Source: Haloarchaeobius sp. HME9146
GTDB lineage: Archaea > Halobacteriota > Halobacteria > Halobacteriales > Natrialbaceae
Length of the DNA: 64,000 bases
Assembly: GCF_025399835.1 (NCBI RefSeq)
Contig: NZ_JAODVR010000001.1
Coordinates: 3,410,001 to 3,474,000, forward strand
Direction of reading: 5' to 3'
In this document: piece after piece, positions 1 through 7,826 of the stretch
How positions within the stretch are numbered: position 1 is the first letter of the stretch
Layout: every line of letters begins with the position of its first letter
Translations under genes and position numbers: made by a program
The notes under the pieces: generated by a model
Database searches by the model: none
Seen by the model: the letters and a program-made list of their open reading frames with translations, nothing else
What the model was told of the DNA's origin: nothing

Positions 1-32
1 TCGTTCGGGTGGCTGGCTCTTGAATCTGCGCA

Positions 33-554
33 CTACCGAGAAGACCGCAAGACCGCGTAGAGGTGGCTATCGACGTGCTCGCCGTCGATGTACTCGTGTT
101 CCCGCAACACCCCTTCGCGCTCGAACCCGCACTTTTCCAGCACCCGCCCGGACGCCTCGTTGCTCGCGAGGGTGTCCGCGGTCACCTTGTGCAGGCGGAG
201 TTCGTCGAAGGCGTAGTCGACCACGAGGGTGACCATCTCGGTGGCGTAGCCCTGCCCCTGGTGCTCGGGGACGACCCAGTAGCCGAGGCGCGCCCGCCCG
301 GGGACGTGCTCAACGTCGAACAGCGCGACGAAGCCGACGCGGTCGCCGCCCTCGGTCGCGATGAACGCGAGATTGTCCCGAACTGTCACCGAATTCAGGA
401 ACGATTCGGCGTCGGAGATGGTCTGTGGGAACGCGCGGGTCAGTCGACCCCGGAGGTCGGGGTCGTTCTGGTACTGCCTGAGGAAGTCGAGGTCGGTCGG
501 TTCGACCGCCCGCAACGAGAGCCGGTCCCCCCTGAGGAACGTCGTGTCACCCAT
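33..554 (-). CDS. GNAT family N-acetyltransferase (RimJ/RimL type)
   Basis: A 173-residue protein covering one complete GNAT fold. It transfers an acetyl group from acetyl-CoA to an amine, probably a protein N-terminus or small molecule, in the cytoplasm. It opens with [20 protein letters not shown], typical of the RimJ/RimL branch. The acetyl-CoA loop is QGQGYATE near residue 108, followed by the late motif [13 protein letters not shown]. The reading frame stays open upstream to 755, but similarity begins at the ATG at 552-554, which I use as start. It is divergent from the cyclophilin gene, with 80 bp between them. The acceptor substrate cannot be read from sequence. Confidence 0.85.
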   Translation of the reverse strand: MGDTTFLRGDRLSLRAVEPTDLDFLRQYQNDPDLRGRLTRAFPQTISDAESFLNSVTVRDNLAFIATEGGDRVGFVALFDVEHVPGRARLGYWVVPEHQGQGYATEMVTLVVDYAFDELRLHKVTADTLASNEASGRVLEKCGFEREGVLREHEYIDGEHVDSHLYAVLRSSR

Positions 555-634
555 GGCGCGTAGAGACGGGTGCAAAGAGGGTAAGCGTGCCGACAATCCA
601 CAACGTTTTCCCCCGGCAGGCCGTCGGTCCGAAC

Positions 635-1153
635 ATGAGTGACCTGACTGCCACCATCCACACGAACCGCGGCGACATCGAGGTAGAGCTGTACGACGAG
701 CGCGTCCCCAACACGGTCGACAACTTCGTCGGCCTCGCCACAGGCGAGAAGGCATGGTCCGACCCCGAGACGGGCGAGACCATCGAGGGCGAGCCGCTGT
801 ACGAGGACGTCATCTTCCACCGCGTCATCGAGGGCTTCATGATCCAGGGCGGTGACCCGACCGGGACCGGCCGCGGCGGCCCCGGCTACCAGTTCGACGA
901 CGAGTTCCACGAGGACCTCGGCCACGACGGCCCCGGCGTCCTCTCGATGGCGAACGCCGGCCCGAACACGAACGGCTCGCAGTTCTTCATCACGCTCGAC
1001 GCCACGCCGCACCTCGACGGCAAGCACTCCGTCTTCGGCAAGGTCATCGACGGCATGGACGTCGTCGAGGAGATCGGCTCGCTGCCGACCGACGCCCAGG
1101 ACAAGCCGACGCAGGACGTCGTCATCGAGTCCATCGACGTTCACGACGAGTAA
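635..1153 (+). CDS. Cyclophilin-type peptidyl-prolyl cis-trans isomerase
   Basis: A 172-residue single-domain cyclophilin that catalyses cis-trans isomerisation of X-Pro bonds during folding. Family landmarks are FHRVI with the catalytic Arg, [26 protein letters not shown] and [11 protein letters not shown]. No signal peptide is present, so it acts in the cytoplasm. The frame is open from 587, but homology starts at the ATG at 635 ([20 protein letters not shown]). An acidic insert around residues 45-55 ([12 protein letters not shown]) is typical of halophile copies. The gene stands alone between an acetyltransferase and a membrane protein. Confidence 0.93.
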   Translation: MSDLTATIHTNRGDIEVELYDERVPNTVDNFVGLATGEKAWSDPETGETIEGEPLYEDVIFHRVIEGFMIQGGDPTGTGRGGPGYQFDDEFHEDLGHDGPGVLSMANAGPNTNGSQFFITLDATPHLDGKHSVFGKVIDGMDVVEEIGSLPTDAQDKPTQDVVIESIDVHDE

Positions 1154-1260
1154 GTCGCCACAGACACCCGCTTTCTTTCGACGCCACATCGACCAGCGGT
1201 GGCGCTCGCGGTCACTGGTTCGGAGATAGGGTTTACTACCGGGCCCCCGACAGGACGGGT

Positions 1261-1770
1261 ATGCTCCGTCGGCTCCGAGAGACCGGCCCCGCACTGCTGG
1301 TCCCGCTCGCGTGGACCTTCGCGACCCTGGCGCACCTAGAGGTTGCCAGCACGCACACGGTCCGCGTCGGGATGCTCGTGATGGACGTGTTGCTCGTCGC
1401 GTTCACCGTGCTGTCCTGGCAGGACATGCAGGAGGGCGTGTTGCTCGCGTGGAAGGTCGTCCTCGTCGTCGGGACCGCACTGAACCTGCTCGGCACCGTG
1501 GCCCTGTTCACCGACCCCGTGAGCACGACGCTCGCGGCCGTGACGGTCGTCGGCTGGATGCTCGTCCCGGCCGGGGGCTACGTCTACACCGGCCTGCACG
1601 TCGACCGGAAACCGCAGGTGTACCTCGCGGGTGCCGGGCTCAGCCTGCTCGGGGCGATTCTGTACATCGTGCCGGCGCTCGTGGGTGGGCTCGACACCGC
1701 CCTCTCCGGGTTCGCGCTCGTCGGTATCGGCCAGACGGGTGGGATTCTGGCCGCGGTCGTCAGTTACTGA
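1261..1770 (+). CDS. Small multispanning membrane protein of unknown function
   Basis: A 169-residue protein made almost entirely of hydrophobic helices. I count about five membrane segments, near residues 10-28, 35-52, 62-82, 88-110 and 120-165. It has no cofactor or catalytic motif I recognise. The final helices are Gly-rich (GAGLSLLGAILYIVPALVGG). It ends one base before the convergent beta-propeller gene ends, so the two mRNAs may overlap in their 3' ends. Function unknown; it resembles uncharacterised haloarchaeal membrane proteins. Confidence 0.7.
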   Translation: MLRRLRETGPALLVPLAWTFATLAHLEVASTHTVRVGMLVMDVLLVAFTVLSWQDMQEGVLLAWKVVLVVGTALNLLGTVALFTDPVSTTLAAVTVVGWMLVPAGGYVYTGLHVDRKPQVYLAGAGLSLLGAILYIVPALVGGLDTALSGFALVGIGQTGGILAAVVSY

Positions 1771-1771
1771 G

Positions 1772-2971
1772 TCACGAGAGCGCCAGCAGGTGGTACGTTT
1801 CTTCGCCGGTCTGGGCGACCACGTAGATGACGCCGTCGTCGATGACCGGGCCCGGCCCGACCTCGCCGTGGAACGACTTCGTCCACCGGGTCGCGGGGCC
1901 GTCGCCGAGCACGCCGCCACTGGGCGTCGGGTCCAGCGCGTACAGTTTGTCGCCGCCGACGAACAGGGTGTCGCGGGCGAGCACGGGCGCGGTGTGTCGC
2001 CAGTTCCCGGTGTCGTAGGTCCATCTCTGGCCGCCCGTCTCGGGGTCGATGGCGGTCAGCCCCCTGGTTCCGGCCGCGTAGAGGTTTCTCTTCACCGCGA
2101 GCCCGCCGTTGTTCCAGCCGGTCTCGGCCTGCCAGTCGACGTCGCCACGGGGCGAGTGCTCGGTCCTGATTCCCCGGGTCATCCCGTCGACGAAGTTGCA
2201 GTAGATACCGTCGGTGTCGGCAGTCGGGGGACTCTGCGGCCAGGCCGGAAACGTCCACTCACCTGCACCGACCCCCTCGGGCTCGAGCAGGAACAGCTTC
2301 CGCGCCCCGGTGACGACACCGACGTACCAGCCATCGACCAGGACGGGCGGCCCGACTATCGACCCGAACAGCCGGCGTGACCACGCCGTCTCGCCGGTCT
2401 CAAGGTCCAGCGCGAACAGCGTCTCGCCATCGGGGACGAACAGGCGGTCGTCAGGGTCCGCCACGGGAGTGCCGACGTGGCCGTGTTCGGTGAGTTCGCG
2501 CTCCCAGAACTGGTCTCCCGTCTGCGGGTCGACCGCCAGGAGCCGGTTCTCCACCGGAACGTACGCGGTGTCGTCGGTGACGAGCGGGAGCTTGTCCACG
2601 TCGGGGAGTCGCCAGCGGACGCTCCCGTCGCTCGCGTCGAGGGCGTGCAACGACCGGTCGTGGACGTGGTAGACGACGTCGTTCGCGACGAGCGGTTCCA
2701 GGCGACGGGTCAGCTGTGGCACCTCGACGCGCCACTTCTCGGTGACCCCGTCGACAGGTGCCTTTCCGTCGCTGACCTGTCGGGTGTGGCTCCGGTCGCT
2801 GCCGAAGCTTCCCCATTCGCCATCAGCACCGTAGATGTGGTCGTCGGGGTCGGGTATCGAGTCGACACCTGCCGGTGGTGGGTCGTCGGGGGACGACGTA
2901 CACCCGGCGAGCATCGTGAGTGAGGCACCGAGGCTGCCCAGGAGGGCTCGGCGGGAGGAGCGGGGGGACAT
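1772..2971 (-). CDS. PQQ-like beta-propeller repeat lipoprotein (secreted)
   Basis: A 399-residue exported protein. The N-terminus has a twin-arginine motif (SRRALLGSLG) followed by lipobox LAGC, so it is probably Tat-exported and lipid-anchored outside the membrane. The rest is a run of about seven beta-propeller blades with the PQQ/YWTD-like pattern, for example VYHVHDRSLHALDASDGSVRW and LFVPDGETLFALDLETGETAW. Such domains often act as binding or redox scaffolds; no quinone-ligand set proves an active dehydrogenase. I chose the ATG at 2969-2971 because it places the Arg pair correctly; the frame is open to 2998. Confidence 0.85.
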   Translation of the reverse strand: MSPRSSRRALLGSLGASLTMLAGCTSSPDDPPPAGVDSIPDPDDHIYGADGEWGSFGSDRSHTRQVSDGKAPVDGVTEKWRVEVPQLTRRLEPLVANDVVYHVHDRSLHALDASDGSVRWRLPDVDKLPLVTDDTAYVPVENRLLAVDPQTGDQFWERELTEHGHVGTPVADPDDRLFVPDGETLFALDLETGETAWSRRLFGSIVGPPVLVDGWYVGVVTGARKLFLLEPEGVGAGEWTFPAWPQSPPTADTDGIYCNFVDGMTRGIRTEHSPRGDVDWQAETGWNNGGLAVKRNLYAAGTRGLTAIDPETGGQRWTYDTGNWRHTAPVLARDTLFVGGDKLYALDPTPSGGVLGDGPATRWTKSFHGEVGPGPVIDDGVIYVVAQTGEETYHLLALS

Positions 2972-3073
2972 ACCGGAGAGTTCACAGATTCGAGACATAA
3001 GCCTTCTCCGTCAGGTCGGACACCGAACCCGGGACCGACACACGAAAGTCCCCCGCGCCCCGAACCCCCAGCA

Positions 3074-3415
3074 ATGAGCGACGCCGACGACGCCCACGCC
3101 CCCAGCGAGATCGGCGAGGCGAACGCCCCGCCCGTCGAGGAGAAGCCCTACAAGATAATCTTCGAGGCGAACAAGTGCTTCGGGGCGGGCAAGTGCGCCG
3201 AGGTCTCCGCGAACTGGGAGATGGACATCTCGACCGCCCTCGCCCGGCCGAAGACGTACTTCTTCGACGAGGACGAACTCGAGCACAACATCAAGGCTGC
3301 GGAGGCCTGCCCAGCGAAGAAGGGTGCCGGTATCATCCACGTCGTGGACCGCCGGACTGACAAGGAAATCTCACCAGACCCGCACGGGGACGGCACGCTG
3401 AGCGTGGACTGGTAA
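3074..3415 (+). CDS. Ferredoxin with a single Fe-S cluster (three Cys ligands visible)
   Basis: A 113-residue acidic electron-transfer protein. Around residues 31-40 it reads FEANKCFGAGKCAEVSANW and later EACPAKKGAG, giving Cys-x5-Cys plus a distal Cys-Pro. The second ligand position of a normal 4Fe-4S motif is Ala, so the site probably holds a 3Fe-4S cluster, or a 4Fe-4S cluster with a non-Cys ligand, as in small ferredoxins serving monooxygenases or P450s. A charged tail (HGDGTLSVDW) follows. No redox partner gene is next to it, so its acceptor is unknown. Confidence 0.8.
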   Translation: MSDADDAHAPSEIGEANAPPVEEKPYKIIFEANKCFGAGKCAEVSANWEMDISTALARPKTYFFDEDELEHNIKAAEACPAKKGAGIIHVVDRRTDKEISPDPHGDGTLSVDW

Positions 3416-3448
3416 ACGGATTCGTTTTCGGGGCGCGTTGCCCCTCGC

Positions 3449-3934
3449 CTAAGTGCGGATGGGCCTGCCGCAGCGACAGAGGACCCACCACGAATCGTTG
3501 ATTCCCTGCCCGTTCGCGTCGCCCGGCTTCTCGTCACCAGCGAAGCGGTAGAGCGGCCAGCCCTCGGCGGTGACCTGGGTCGTGCCGTCGGCGCGTTCGA
3601 TGGTCGCGACGCTGGCGGTGACGGTCGACGCGACCATCACACTGGCCTCGCCTTCGGTGAGAAGGGGCGGCCAGGCGTTCGCGCAGCCCCCGGTACAGGC
3701 GCTCTCGCCGCTCCCCTGCGTGTCCGCCTCGAACATGTAAAGGGTCATCCCGTCGCCGTCGACGAGTACCGGCTCTCCGATGCCCGAGACGGTCCCGGTC
3801 TGGAGCGTTGCGGCACCGGTCGCCAGCTGCGGGTCGGTCGGGATGGTGGCCACCGCACCGGCAACGCCGGAGACCCCGGCGAAGCCGAGGGAGGTGGCGC
3901 TCGCGAGCAGTACGGACCGACGTGTGTACGTCAT
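3449..3934 (-). CDS. COG4315 secreted repeat protein, Tat exported
   Basis: A 161-residue exported protein of the COG4315/PF03640 family. After a twin-arginine signal (TRRSVLLASATSLGFAGVSG, no lipobox Cys) come two copies of the family repeat, with MTLYMFEADTQGSGESACTGGCANAWPP and WPLYRFAGDEKPGDANGQGINDSWW as key stretches. The function of the family is not established. A paralogue at 5753-6346 is lipid-anchored. This copy ends WWVLCRCGRPIRT where the paralogue has WWVLRPDGTVVR, so two Cys replace the usual Pro-Asp-Gly turn. The alignment stays in frame, so I read this as divergence, not a frameshift. Confidence 0.82.
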   Translation of the reverse strand: MTYTRRSVLLASATSLGFAGVSGVAGAVATIPTDPQLATGAATLQTGTVSGIGEPVLVDGDGMTLYMFEADTQGSGESACTGGCANAWPPLLTEGEASVMVASTVTASVATIERADGTTQVTAEGWPLYRFAGDEKPGDANGQGINDSWWVLCRCGRPIRT

Positions 3935-4100
3935 ATCCGAGTGTAGGGGACCGGCGCGAATAGCGATTTTTTCGCCTGTGGCCGACAGTCGTCTCGAACC
4001 GAAAGTACGGCTGGTCAGTTCAGGTGACCGTGAGGACTCCCCCGCAGTGCTGCCTCGTAAGCGAAACCGTCTTAGGGGCGCTCCGAATACGCCAGACTGC

Positions 4101-4185
4101 GCGAGGGTGGCTGAGCTTGGCCAAAAGCGGCGGACTTAAGATCCGCTCCTGTAGAGGTTCGCGGGTTCGAATCCTGCCCCTCGCA
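4101..4185 (+). tRNA. tRNA-Leu (anticodon UAA)
   Basis: An 85-nt class II tRNA. The acceptor stem GCGAGGG (4101-4107) pairs fully with CCCTCGC (4178-4184), with A4185 as discriminator; leucine tRNAs of Archaea carry A here. The anticodon loop CTTAAGA is held by GCGGA/TCCGC and gives anticodon TAA, reading UUA and UUG. The long variable arm expected for tRNA-Leu is present, and the T arm is GCGGG-TTCGAAT-CCTGC. No 3' CCA is encoded and no intron is seen. Its 3' half is echoed in the repeats immediately downstream. Confidence 0.96.
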
Positions 4186-4187
4186 TA

Positions 4188-4527
4188 CCGTCTCGAACGC
4201 CAGTGAGAGACGTGTATGCGAGCAAAGGATTCCGAACCCTGCGAGTCGCAGCCCGGAACGGCGCGAAGCGCCGCATGCCCGGACCGTCTCGCTCTGGTTC
4301 GAATCCTGCTCCTCTTCCCCTCCCACACCGTTCCCGAACGCCAGTGAGAGACGTGTATGCGAGCAACAGATTCCGAACCCTGCGAGTCGCAGCCCGGAAC
4401 GGCGCGAAGCGCCGCATGCCCGGACCGTCTCGCTCTGGTTCGAATCCTGCCCCACCCTCTCCTCCACACCGCTCTCGAACGCCAGTGAGAGACGTAACTC
4501 CGAGCCCCGGATTCCTGCCCCTCGAAC
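4188..4527 (+). repeat. 140-bp tandem repeat with tRNA-Leu 3'-end fragments (about 2.4 copies)
   Basis: Units begin at 4188, 4328 and 4469 (spacing 140 and 141 bp); the third is partial. The first two are nearly identical. Each starts with a CGTCTC...GAGACG hairpin, then CTGCGA-G-TCGCAG (4239-4251 in unit 1) and CGGCGC-GAA-GCGCCG (4259-4273), and ends with GGTTCGAATCCTGC (4296 and 4437), identical to the tRNA-Leu T arm at 4164-4177. The partial third unit keeps TCCTGCCCCTCG (4513-4524), matching tRNA bases 4172-4183. The echoes look like tRNA 3'-end attachment-site remnants or serial tail duplications. Apparent ORFs here are repeat artefacts. Confidence 0.8.
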
Positions 4528-4600
4528 GTGCTACGACTCGAACTCGTCTTCACGGCGCACTCCGCTCGCAATCGGAGACGCTCCCTGCGGTCGCGTCTCC

Positions 4601-5677
4601 CTACTCCTCGAACACGAACGTCCCGTCCCGCTGCACCACCTCACCATCCACCTCGATGGTGGCGTCCTCGCTCACGTCGACGAGCATGTCCTGGTGGATG
4701 GCAGATTCGTTGCGTTCGCCGTCCTCACTCACCGTATCCTTGTAGGCGTTCCCGAGCGCGAGGTGGATGGTGTCGCCCATCTTCTCGTCGAACAGCATGT
4801 TGGCCGTGAAGCGGTCGATACCGCGGTTCATGCCGATGCCGAGTTCGCCGACCCGGCGGGCACCCTCGTCGGTGTCGAGCAGGGCGTCGAGGCTGTCCTC
4901 GTTCCTCTCGGCCGTGAAATCGACGACCTCGCCGTTCTCGAAGGTGAGTCGAACGCCATCGACTGCCTGGCCACGGACGAGGACCGGTTTGTCGAAGGCC
5001 ACCGTTCCCGCCACCGAGTCCGGGACGGGGGCGGTGTACACCTCGCCTCCGGGAAGGTTGACCTCGCCCGCATCGTTCTTGACGGGGTTGTCGTCCATGC
5101 GCATGCGGATATCTGTGTCACCGGTCTGGATGTGGACCTCCTCGCCTGCGTCCAGGATGTCGACCAGTTGCTGCTGGTGCTCGCGCTGGGCGGCCCAGTC
5201 ACGGTTGATAGCGTTCCAGACGAAGTCCTCGTAGGCGGCCGTGCTCATCTCGGCCTGCTGGGCGTTGGCCGGCGTAGGGAACTGCGTGAAGACCCAGCGC
5301 GTCTCAGACTGTGCCTCCTGAACGGGCTGGTGTGCCTTGCCGAAGGCAGTGCCCGTCTCAGGTGGGACATCACTGGTCCGGTAGGCGTTGTGGGTCGCCT
5401 TGATGTCGATGATGACATCGGCGGTCTCGACGAAGGCGAGGACGTGCTCCGGGGTATCGAGGGCGTCGGGGTCAACCGCCCGCAGGTACGCCCGGTGTGC
5501 TCGCCCGTCGAGCCAGGTCGTCGCCGGACGCGCTCCGCGCTCGCCGATTGCCTCGTGGAGCGCGACGACGAGGTCACGGCCGGCCTGCTGGCTCCGGATG
5601 ATGACGTGGTCGCCGGCCGCGATGTCGGTCGAGTGCTCGGCGATTATCTCGGCGTGTTGCCGGATGCGGGGGTCCAT
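4601..5677 (-). CDS. M29 family aminopeptidase (AmpS/AmpT-like)
   Basis: A 358-residue cytoplasmic metallo-aminopeptidase releasing N-terminal residues from peptides. The N-terminal half (DPRIRQHAEIIAEHSTDIAAGD) and the C-terminal metal site fit peptidase family M29. Candidate metal and catalytic residues are the Glu in LPGGEVYTAPVPDS near 208, the Glu and His in FDEKMGDTIHLALG near 300-310, and the His and Asp in NESAIHQDMLVD near 330. The start is the ATG at 5675-5677; the frame is open to 5746. It lies between the two COG4315 genes and downstream of the tRNA-Leu repeats, on the opposite strand. Confidence 0.9.
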   Translation of the reverse strand: MDPRIRQHAEIIAEHSTDIAAGDHVIIRSQQAGRDLVVALHEAIGERGARPATTWLDGRAHRAYLRAVDPDALDTPEHVLAFVETADVIIDIKATHNAYRTSDVPPETGTAFGKAHQPVQEAQSETRWVFTQFPTPANAQQAEMSTAAYEDFVWNAINRDWAAQREHQQQLVDILDAGEEVHIQTGDTDIRMRMDDNPVKNDAGEVNLPGGEVYTAPVPDSVAGTVAFDKPVLVRGQAVDGVRLTFENGEVVDFTAERNEDSLDALLDTDEGARRVGELGIGMNRGIDRFTANMLFDEKMGDTIHLALGNAYKDTVSEDGERNESAIHQDMLVDVSEDATIEVDGEVVQRDGTFVFEE

Positions 5678-5752
5678 AGCCGTGATTCGAGGGAATGTGA
5701 GAAAAAAGTACGCGGGGGCTGGAACCCACGTCCCAGGGAGTCGCAAGCGAAC

Positions 5753-6346
5753 TCAGTAGTACGGGTCGGTCGTCGTCTCCCCGCCGCCGCTCTCGGTCGG
5801 CGTCGCGGTCGCGGTGTCGGTGTCGCTCCCACGGACCACCGTCCCGTCGGGTCGGAGCACCCACCACACGTCGTTGGCACCCTGGCCGTTGGCGTCGCCG
5901 GGGGAGCTGTCGCTCGCGAAGTAGTACAGCGGCCACCCGGCGGCGGCGACCTGCATGTCTCCACCGTCACGCTCGAACGTGGTGAGGTCGGCGGTGACGC
6001 CATCGCCCGCCGAAGCCATCCCATCGACGGTGAGGGGTGGCCAGGCGCTGGCACAGCCGCCGCTGCAGGTGCTCGACCCGCTGCCCTGCGTGTCGGAATC
6101 GAACATGTAGAGCGTCATCCCCTCGGGGCCGACGAGGATGTCGCCGAGGTCCGGATGAGACGAAACCTGCACCGTGGGACCCATGGACTGGGTCTCGGTT
6201 GCGGTGGGAGTGGCGGTGTCCGTCGGGGCCGCCGTGTCGGTCGCGGTTGGGGTATCGGTCGCGTCGCCAGCCCCGTCGCCGAGACAGCCAGCGAGGGCCA
6301 GGGTGGTTCCCGTGGCGGCGAGCAGGGAGCGTCGTGTGCGTGCCAT
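5753..6346 (-). CDS. COG4315 lipoprotein, Tat exported
   Basis: A 197-residue membrane-anchored paralogue of the protein at 3449-3934. It starts TRRSLLAATGTTLALAGC, a twin-arginine signal with lipobox ALAGC, so it should be lipid-anchored outside the cell. A Thr/Ala/Pro-rich linker (residues about 28-52) acts as a stalk, probably O-glycosylated. The two family repeats carry MTLYMFDSDTQGSGSSTCSGGCASAWPP and WPLYYFASDSSPGDANGQGANDVWWVL. A second Thr-rich tail follows. The role is unknown. Only the aminopeptidase gene separates it from the other copy on this strand, but the products differ in anchoring. Confidence 0.85.
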   Translation of the reverse strand: MARTRRSLLAATGTTLALAGCLGDGAGDATDTPTATDTAAPTDTATPTATETQSMGPTVQVSSHPDLGDILVGPEGMTLYMFDSDTQGSGSSTCSGGCASAWPPLTVDGMASAGDGVTADLTTFERDGGDMQVAAAGWPLYYFASDSSPGDANGQGANDVWWVLRPDGTVVRGSDTDTATATPTESGGGETTTDPYY

Positions 6347-6459
6347 ACCCTATGCTGTAGCTGGATGGTGAAAAGCAGTTTCCGAACTGCGTCCAAAATT
6401 CGTCCCGAGTCGCCGAACACCAGCGGGACGATTCGGGGTCAGCGGGGTGTGGTTTGGGG

Positions 6460-6762
6460 TCAACGAAGCGTGAGGTGTGCCATGAACGCGAGTGCGACGA
6501 GTTCGAGCCCGCAGAGCAGGGTCACGCCGATCTGCACGTCGGTACCGGCAGCCTCGAACCACCCGATGAAGGCGGGGTGAAGCAGATAGAAGTAGAGCCA
6601 GAGCGCGTTCTCGACGAGGAGGAACGCGGCGAACACGAGCAGGCCGAGCGTGTGGCGCGCACCGTGACGGCGGTAGTTGCCCAGCCAGACCCATCCCAGG
6701 GCCAGCAAGAGCACGGCGTTCACGCCCGCGGCGATGCGGGCGGCCTCAAGCCACAGGGTCAT
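6460..6762 (-). CDS. Small haloarchaeal membrane protein, partner of upstream repressor
   Basis: A 100-residue protein with three predicted membrane helices (about 8-30, 35-60 and 72-95), joined by a basic loop NYRRHGARH. No catalytic motif is visible. It follows the winged-helix gene by 54 bp on the same strand. A similar regulator plus small membrane protein pair occurs at 44764-45407, which suggests a recurrent two-gene module. The ATG at 6760-6762 is preferred over upstream starts because the hydrophobic region begins right after it. Function unknown. Confidence 0.72.
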   Translation of the reverse strand: MTLWLEAARIAAGVNAVLLLALGWVWLGNYRRHGARHTLGLLVFAAFLLVENALWLYFYLLHPAFIGWFEAAGTDVQIGVTLLCGLELVALAFMAHLTLR

Positions 6763-6816
6763 CGTCCCTCCGTTGCATCGCGTCGAGTATAGGTGCTGTC
6801 CAAAATTCGTCCACAA

Positions 6817-7104
6817 TCATGGGTCCTCCGTGTCCACGACCGCGAGTATCTCTTCGACCACGTCCCAGTTCGACCGGAGCTGGTCGGTGAGCAGGTACAC
6901 CGCCGCGTAGTCGTCGTCGGTGCGCCGGAGCACGTTGTTCTCCAGCAGGATCTCCGTGTGGTGGCGGATGGTGGTGTAGTCGAGGTCGAGTTCGGTCGCG
7001 AGTTCGTTGGCGTTCCGTGGGCGCTGCTCGATGGCGCGGAGTATCCGGACCCGCGTCGCGGCTCCCCGCGAACTCGCCAGCAGGTGCCAGAGAACGCCCT
7101 CCAT
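6817..7104 (-). CDS. Winged helix-turn-helix transcriptional regulator
   Basis: A 95-residue DNA-binding protein of ArsR-like fold. Helices read RVRILRAIEQRPRNANELAT and LDLDYTTIRHHTEILLENNVL, the classic winged-helix recognition region, followed by a wing containing DDDYAAVYLLT. The acidic C-terminus may mediate dimerisation. The ATG at 7102-7104 has AGGTGA five bases upstream and is preferred to the GTG at 7113. It is the first gene of a two-gene unit with the membrane protein at 6460-6762 and probably regulates that unit, possibly itself. Confidence 0.82.
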   Translation of the reverse strand: MEGVLWHLLASSRGAATRVRILRAIEQRPRNANELATELDLDYTTIRHHTEILLENNVLRRTDDDYAAVYLLTDQLRSNWDVVEEILAVVDTEDP

Positions 7105-7159
7105 CCGACTCACCTACCCGGAGGGTGGTGAAAAAACTACGCGATACCGCCCATAGAAA

Positions 7160-7192
7160 GCGACTACCCGGGCATGGCAGCACGGTAGTCGC
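7160..7192. promoter_or_regulatory. Inverted repeat upstream of the winged-helix gene
   Basis: GCGACTACC (7160-7168) and GGTAGTCGC (7184-7192) form a perfect 9-bp inverted repeat separated by 15 bp. It lies about 55-90 bp upstream of the regulator start at 7104, a sensible place for an operator, and no ORF explains it. It could also form a hairpin in a transcript. The rest of 7105-7381 holds a 10-bp palindrome ATACATGTAT (7275-7284) and a TATA-like CTTATGAG at 7353-7360, about 25 bp before the next gene. Confidence 0.45.
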
Positions 7193-7381
7193 CGGTGACC
7201 AACACGATCAGATGTCATGACAGACAGTCGTCCTGGTCGATGGCCCCCGCGTACGCAGGAACCATTCGGTAATTATACATGTATCTGCTGTAAGTATGCT
7301 GGTTCGTGACAAATCTTGATAACGATTTGCGTCGCTGACACACAACATCGCTCTTATGAGCATGGATAGAGGAATAGGACC

Positions 7382-7765
7382 ATGGCGACCCTGTTGACCG
7401 AACGTGACGAGGACAGACTGGTGAGCGCGTGTCGAACGACCGTAGGCGACAGCCTCCGTTCCATCACGTACTTCACCCGCGACGACTTCGAGCAGCTCTA
7501 CCTGCGAAGCGACCTGGAGCGAGACGCCGACCTCTCGACGTTCGTCGGCCACGAGTGGCGGGAGTTCAAGACCACACAGGCCGCCTACGAGACATCCGAG
7601 CTGGGCGAGTACGAGTACACCATCCGGAAGTTCGAGAACGGCTTCCTCGTCCGGACCACCACCGACAGCGGCGGCGTGTTCGTCACGACCGACGGCCTGA
7701 CCCTGTCGAACTTCGACGAACTGGCGATGGCCGTCAAGGGCGTCCTCGCGGACCGCGAGAACTGA
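7382..7765 (+). CDS. Haloarchaeal hypothetical protein (resembles DUF7522)
   Basis: A 127-residue soluble alpha/beta protein. It has an N-terminal helical half (DEDRLVSACRTTVGDSLRSITYFTRDDFEQLYLR) and a C-terminal sheet with EYTIRKFENGFLVRTTT. No catalytic or metal motif is evident. From memory it matches a haloarchaeal domain of unknown function, DUF7522. The TATA-like element at 7353-7360 and the very short gap to the ATG suggest a leaderless or near-leaderless transcript. Confidence 0.72.
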   Translation: MATLLTERDEDRLVSACRTTVGDSLRSITYFTRDDFEQLYLRSDLERDADLSTFVGHEWREFKTTQAAYETSELGEYEYTIRKFENGFLVRTTTDSGGVFVTTDGLTLSNFDELAMAVKGVLADREN

Positions 7766-7826
7766 GGTCACGACACGAGGGGCGAGAGCGCAACGCCCTT
7801 GCCGGCTGGCACCCTAGCGGCGGCGC

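Noticed and set aside
3449-3510. Frameshift at the end of the COG4315 protein
   Set aside because: The tail CRCGRPIR aligns in frame with RPDGTVVR of the paralogue, Gly to Gly and Arg to Arg, so substitution explains it.
4188-4527. Extra tRNA genes or a CRISPR array in the repeat region
   Set aside because: Only the T-arm part of a tRNA is present, with broken pairing, and no acceptor stem. Units are 140 bp and contiguous, without the short-repeat and spacer pattern of CRISPR.
4020-4571. Repetitive ORFs on both strands in the tRNA-Leu downstream repeats
   Set aside because: Their internal repetition comes directly from the 140-bp DNA repeat and tRNA fragments; no ribosome site and no domain.
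4694-6580. A 628-codon plus-strand frame across the aminopeptidase and COG4315 genes
   Set aside because: It crosses two certain genes on the other strand, and its translation matches no family.
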